From positions 41,310 through 105,309 of the forward strand of contig NZ_ALVR01000010.1 in NCBI RefSeq assembly GCF_000314005.1: DNA of 64,000 nt. Reading direction: 5' to 3'. This document shows, piece after piece, positions 60,984-64,000 of this stretch. Every line of letters begins with the position of its first letter. Position 1 is the first letter of the stretch. The stretch comes from Spirulina subsalsa PCC 9445. GTDB taxonomy: Bacteria; Cyanobacteriota; Cyanobacteriia; Cyanobacteriales; Spirulinaceae. The notes beneath the pieces are model-generated. The model did not search any database and was not told where the DNA came from. It saw nothing but the letters and a program-made list of their open reading frames with translations. A program made the position numbers and the translations under genes.

Positions 60984-61862
60984 ATGAACTTTAATCCTTT
61001 AGTAACTATTGGAATACCTACTTGCAACAGAGTAAAAGGCTTGCAGCATACAATTGAATGTGCCCTTGCACAAAATTATGAGAATATTGAAATATTGATT
61101 GCAGATAACTGTACAGAACCAGAAACTGAAATTAATACCCTTATTAAAAGCTACTCAACAAACCCTAAAATTAGATACTATCGGCACGATCAGAATCGAG
61201 GTGCTACCTACAATTTTGAATTTATTTTAAGAAATGCTAATGGTGAGTTTTGTATCTGGTTTTGTGATGATGATGATTATAACGATCCAGATTTAATTTC
61301 TAACTATGTGTCTGCATTGATGAGTAGTCCAAATAGTGTTTTGGCTATCGGAGATGTAGAATATGTAGATGGTATTGGAAAAATCTTTATAAAAGATGAG
61401 CCTCCATATGGTTTACAGGGTTCGCTCTTCAAAAGACTTACAAGATATTTGACTACAGACATAACAGATAATTTGATGTATGGAATGTTTAGAACCTCAT
61501 ATATGCGTAACTTTAAATTTGAAAGAAACGTATCAACACCTGAAAAGTTTTTGATTTTATATTTATTGTCTTTGGGTTCAGTGGTTGATGTTCCCAATGT
61601 TAGCTATCGTAACATCTACAGCTTTAAAACCAGTGTGGAGAATGTTGATAATCAATTGATGAAAAATCATTTTTTGGTTTGGTACAAAAAATCTTATGAA
61701 TATTTACCATTGGGTTATGCAGTTTACTTTTCATTACTCTATACATTTATCCACATCCCGAAGCTAAGTTGGCCAGTTAGAAAACTGTTTGGTTATCCTA
61801 AGAAACACTCGGCTAGGAAATATTTTTGCGAACCAGTAAGAACTAAACTTAATCATGACTAA
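60984..61862 (+). CDS. Glycosyltransferase family 2
   Basis: A 292-residue GT-A enzyme: LVTIGIPTCNRVKGLQHTIE, IEILIADNCTEP and the metal-binding CIWFCDDDDYNDPDLISNYV. The C-terminal part has no predicted long helices, so it is soluble or peripheral. It overlaps the carbamoyltransferase gene by 8 bp. It is AT-rich relative to the first half of the window, as are its neighbours, which may indicate recent acquisition. Sugar unknown. Confidence 0.88.
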   Translation: MNFNPLVTIGIPTCNRVKGLQHTIECALAQNYENIEILIADNCTEPETEINTLIKSYSTNPKIRYYRHDQNRGATYNFEFILRNANGEFCIWFCDDDDYNDPDLISNYVSALMSSPNSVLAIGDVEYVDGIGKIFIKDEPPYGLQGSLFKRLTRYLTTDITDNLMYGMFRTSYMRNFKFERNVSTPEKFLILYLLSLGSVVDVPNVSYRNIYSFKTSVENVDNQLMKNHFLVWYKKSYEYLPLGYAVYFSLLYTFIHIPKLSWPVRKLFGYPKKHSARKYFCEPVRTKLNHD

Positions 61863-63600
61863 CTTCTTTCTTGGCATTCACTACGGGCATAATGCAACAG
61901 TTGCAGTAGTCCACAATGGCAAACTGATCTTTTGCCAAAGCGAAGAGCGGCTAAACCGAATCAAGAATTCCACTGGGTTTCCAGAAAAAACTCTAGCTTA
62001 CATATATGAAAACATCTGCCAGCCAAACCTTGTTGAATCAGCTACTTTATTTCAGCAATCTCTTCACGGATATTTATTTTTAAAACAGCATCAATTTAAA
62101 CCTTTTCAATATGGCTATTTTTTATCGCCTGAAATCAAAAATGCTGGTAAATTTCAATCATCAGAACTTATGTGGAAGCTTTCACAGTGGAAAGCTAGAA
62201 GTGTCACTGAAAAAAATCAGTCTTTGTACAAAGAAAGTCTTGAGTATTGGAGTTCTGCAACTAGATTGCCACCGGAAAAAATTCGTTTTATGAAGCATCA
62301 TGCCGCTCATGCCTACAGTGTGTTTCCGCATATCCAGGACTGGAGTCAAGCATTAGTTTTTACTTTAGATGGAGTGGGAGACTATGTTTCAGCTACAGTA
62401 AGTAGGATTTCTGGAGAAAAACTTGAGCTAATTCAAAAGACAGACCACCGAAACTCGTTAGGCTATTTCTACTCAGCGATTACAGCACTCCTTGGCATGA
62501 AAGCTGGAGAACATGAATTCAAAGTCATGGGTCTCGCCCCTTATTCATCTGAGAAATACTACAAGTCAATCCTTGATAAACTTCGTCAGTTAATCTGGAT
62601 TGACGAAACTGGCCAATTTGTCTCCAAGTATCCGCCAACTGCATTAACGAGAGTGCTAGATTCGATAATTCTTCACCAGCGATTCGATAACGTAGCTGGT
62701 GCGATTCAGGCATTAGTGGAAGAACTAATTATCCAATGGATTCGCTACTGGACAGAAAAAACAGGTATTCGCAACGTTGCCGTATCAGGTGGAGTATTCA
62801 TGAATGTTAAGGCTTGCCAGAAGGTTTTGCAGCAGGTTGAAATGGATCGGTACTTTGTTATGCCATCGGCAGCAGATGAAAGTACAGCCATAGGCGCAGC
62901 CTATTGGGGAACTATGCAATCAACTAAATCCAGTAAGCTCAAGCCATTTGAAGACCTATATTTAGGCATGACCTATTCTGAGCAAGATATTGAAGAGGAA
63001 TTGATTAATTCAAAAGTTGAGCAACGCTACTTAATCCGTCGCCCAGAAAATATTAGCCGTAGCGTAGCGCAATTGCTAGCTGATAATGAGGTCGTTGCTC
63101 GATATGCGGGGAGAATGGAATTCGGTGCTAGGGCTTTAGGAAATCGCTCGATTCTAGCGAATCCAAGTAACTTTGAAACTATCGAGTTAATTAATGCTTC
63201 CATTAAGAACCGTGATTTCTGGATGCCCTTCACTCCAAGCATCCTCGATAGTGATATGCCAAGGTATATCGTAAATCACAACAAAATATTTGCTCCCTAC
63301 ATGGTGATTACCTTTGATACTACTGATCTTGCCCGTCAGCACTTGAAAGCCGCCATTCACCCTCGTGATAAAACAGCCAGACCCCAGTGCGTGCTGCAAC
63401 AGTGGAATCCTGAGTATTATGAACTCATTTCCGAATTCAAAAAACTAACTGGAATTGGTGCTGTCTTAAACACAAGTTTTAATCTGCATGGAGAACCAAA
63501 TGTTTGCTCACCAAGGGATGCTATTCATACAATGGACAACTCGGGGTTACGGTATTTAGCAATTGGACATTATTTGCTGGAAAAAAGAGAAACAATATGA
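61855..63600 (+). CDS. Carbamoyltransferase (NodU/CmcH family)
   Basis: A 581-residue enzyme. The N-terminal Kae1-like domain begins FFLGIHYGHNATVAVVHNGK then SEERLNRIKNSTGFPEKTLA, with MKHHAAHAYSVFPH and LVFTLDGVGDYVSA for ATP and metal binding. The C-terminal domain has YAGRMEFGARALGNRSILAN and AVLNTSFNLHGEPNVC. These enzymes transfer a carbamoyl group from carbamoyl phosphate to a hydroxyl, here probably of a sugar. It overlaps the next gene by 4 bp. Confidence 0.93.
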   Translation: MTNFFLGIHYGHNATVAVVHNGKLIFCQSEERLNRIKNSTGFPEKTLAYIYENICQPNLVESATLFQQSLHGYLFLKQHQFKPFQYGYFLSPEIKNAGKFQSSELMWKLSQWKARSVTEKNQSLYKESLEYWSSATRLPPEKIRFMKHHAAHAYSVFPHIQDWSQALVFTLDGVGDYVSATVSRISGEKLELIQKTDHRNSLGYFYSAITALLGMKAGEHEFKVMGLAPYSSEKYYKSILDKLRQLIWIDETGQFVSKYPPTALTRVLDSIILHQRFDNVAGAIQALVEELIIQWIRYWTEKTGIRNVAVSGGVFMNVKACQKVLQQVEMDRYFVMPSAADESTAIGAAYWGTMQSTKSSKLKPFEDLYLGMTYSEQDIEEELINSKVEQRYLIRRPENISRSVAQLLADNEVVARYAGRMEFGARALGNRSILANPSNFETIELINASIKNRDFWMPFTPSILDSDMPRYIVNHNKIFAPYMVITFDTTDLARQHLKAAIHPRDKTARPQCVLQQWNPEYYELISEFKKLTGIGAVLNTSFNLHGEPNVCSPRDAIHTMDNSGLRYLAIGHYLLEKRETI

Positions 63601-64000
63601 CGTTTGCTAAACAGTCATTATTAAAAACTTATTGGTTACTATCTGCCCAGTTCGGCATTGACCCTCTAAGGCTGATTCGTTTCCTGCGTGGTCTACCGCG
63701 CTTTATTTTCGATTGGTGGGAATTCCGCAAGAGCTACAACGGATTGCTAGTCTGGATGCCCTGTTTACATGATCGCTACGAAGAGGGTGGTATCACCAAG
63801 AGCGAATACTTTTGGCAGGACTTGCTAGTAGCACGTTGGATATATGAAGCCACACCTCGGAAACATGTGGATGTAGGCTCACGAGTGGATGGGTTTGTTG
63901 CTCATGTCGCTAGTTTTCGGGAAATTGAGGTTCTGGACGTGCGCCCGATCACTACCAGAATTCCAGGTGTTATTTTCCAGCAGGTGGATTTGATGGATGC
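63597..64000 (+). CDS. DUF268 family protein, partial
   Basis: The first ~134 residues of a gene cut by the window edge, starting at ATG 63597 inside the previous stop (ATGA). It contains GITKSEYFWQDLLVARWIYE, KHVDVGSRVDGFVAHVASFR and IEVLDVRPITTRIPGVIFQQ. The VDVGSR...DGF pattern and later acidic position look like the SAM-binding part of DUF268 proteins found in polysaccharide clusters; the reaction is not established. It is part of the same operon. Confidence 0.8.
   Translation, partial: MTFAKQSLLKTYWLLSAQFGIDPLRLIRFLRGLPRFIFDWWEFRKSYNGLLVWMPCLHDRYEEGGITKSEYFWQDLLVARWIYEATPRKHVDVGSRVDGFVAHVASFREIEVLDVRPITTRIPGVIFQQVDLMD

Overview
The window is cyanobacterial. It holds an intact psbA gene (photosystem II D1 protein), HIP1 octamers GCGATCGC (for example near 2103, 8452 and 27511), several DUF29 genes and many IS200/IS605-type TnpB and IsrB elements. 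No tRNA, rRNA or CRISPR array was seen. The species cannot be named from this sequence.

Layout. 1-10.2 kb: a surface-polysaccharide block with glycosyltransferases, a nucleotidyltransferase of the RmlA type, an ABC exporter, a STAS protein, the initiating sugar transferase, a WecG/TagA/CpsF enzyme with an unusual C-terminal extension, and a Wzc-like tyrosine autokinase. 10.3-25.8 kb: a mosaic of mobile and plasmid-like DNA. It contains a large CyRepA1-like replication protein with an 18-bp tandem repeat array upstream, a ParA ATPase with a small partner gene and upstream repeats, a damaged toxin-antitoxin pair, psbA, several TnpB genes and remnants, and an IsrB gene with its probable omega RNA. 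26-44.1 kb: a second exopolysaccharide block with a phosphoribosyltransferase, a Wza-like exporter, six GT4-type and one GT2 glycosyltransferases (counting the one at 23.1 kb), a methyltransferase, a polymerase-like membrane protein, a tyrosine recombinase, a CapD-like enzyme and a Wzz-like protein. 44.2-51.6 kb: an accessory patch with five DUF29 genes (one cut short), two TnpB elements, two toxin-antitoxin loci (one wrecked) and a WlbB-type acetyltransferase. 51.7-64 kb: a tightly packed plus-strand operon for a modified glycan: CDP-sugar synthesis (rfbF, rfbG, an rfbC-like epimerase), sugar C-methylation, amination, N-formylation, O-carbamoylation, a Wzx flippase and further enzymes.

Together the polysaccharide genes provide nucleotide-sugar precursors, lipid-linked assembly, flipping or polymerisation, and export across both membranes (Wza, Wzz, Wzc).

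The most unusual feature is how transposon ends fit gene boundaries. Hairpin ends resembling the IsrB 3' end sit directly before the start codons of six genes and supply their Shine-Dalgarno sequence. TnpB right ends with the sequence GTGAACTACC supply the TGA stop codons of at least three genes. Many of these ends are solitary, so they may be orphan guide-RNA scaffolds. Other points of interest are three direct repeats spaced at exactly 41 bp in a promoter region, a heptanucleotide repeat inside the wza reading frame, a three-copy MITE-like repeat, and a chimera of a YoeB toxin with a DegT fragment.
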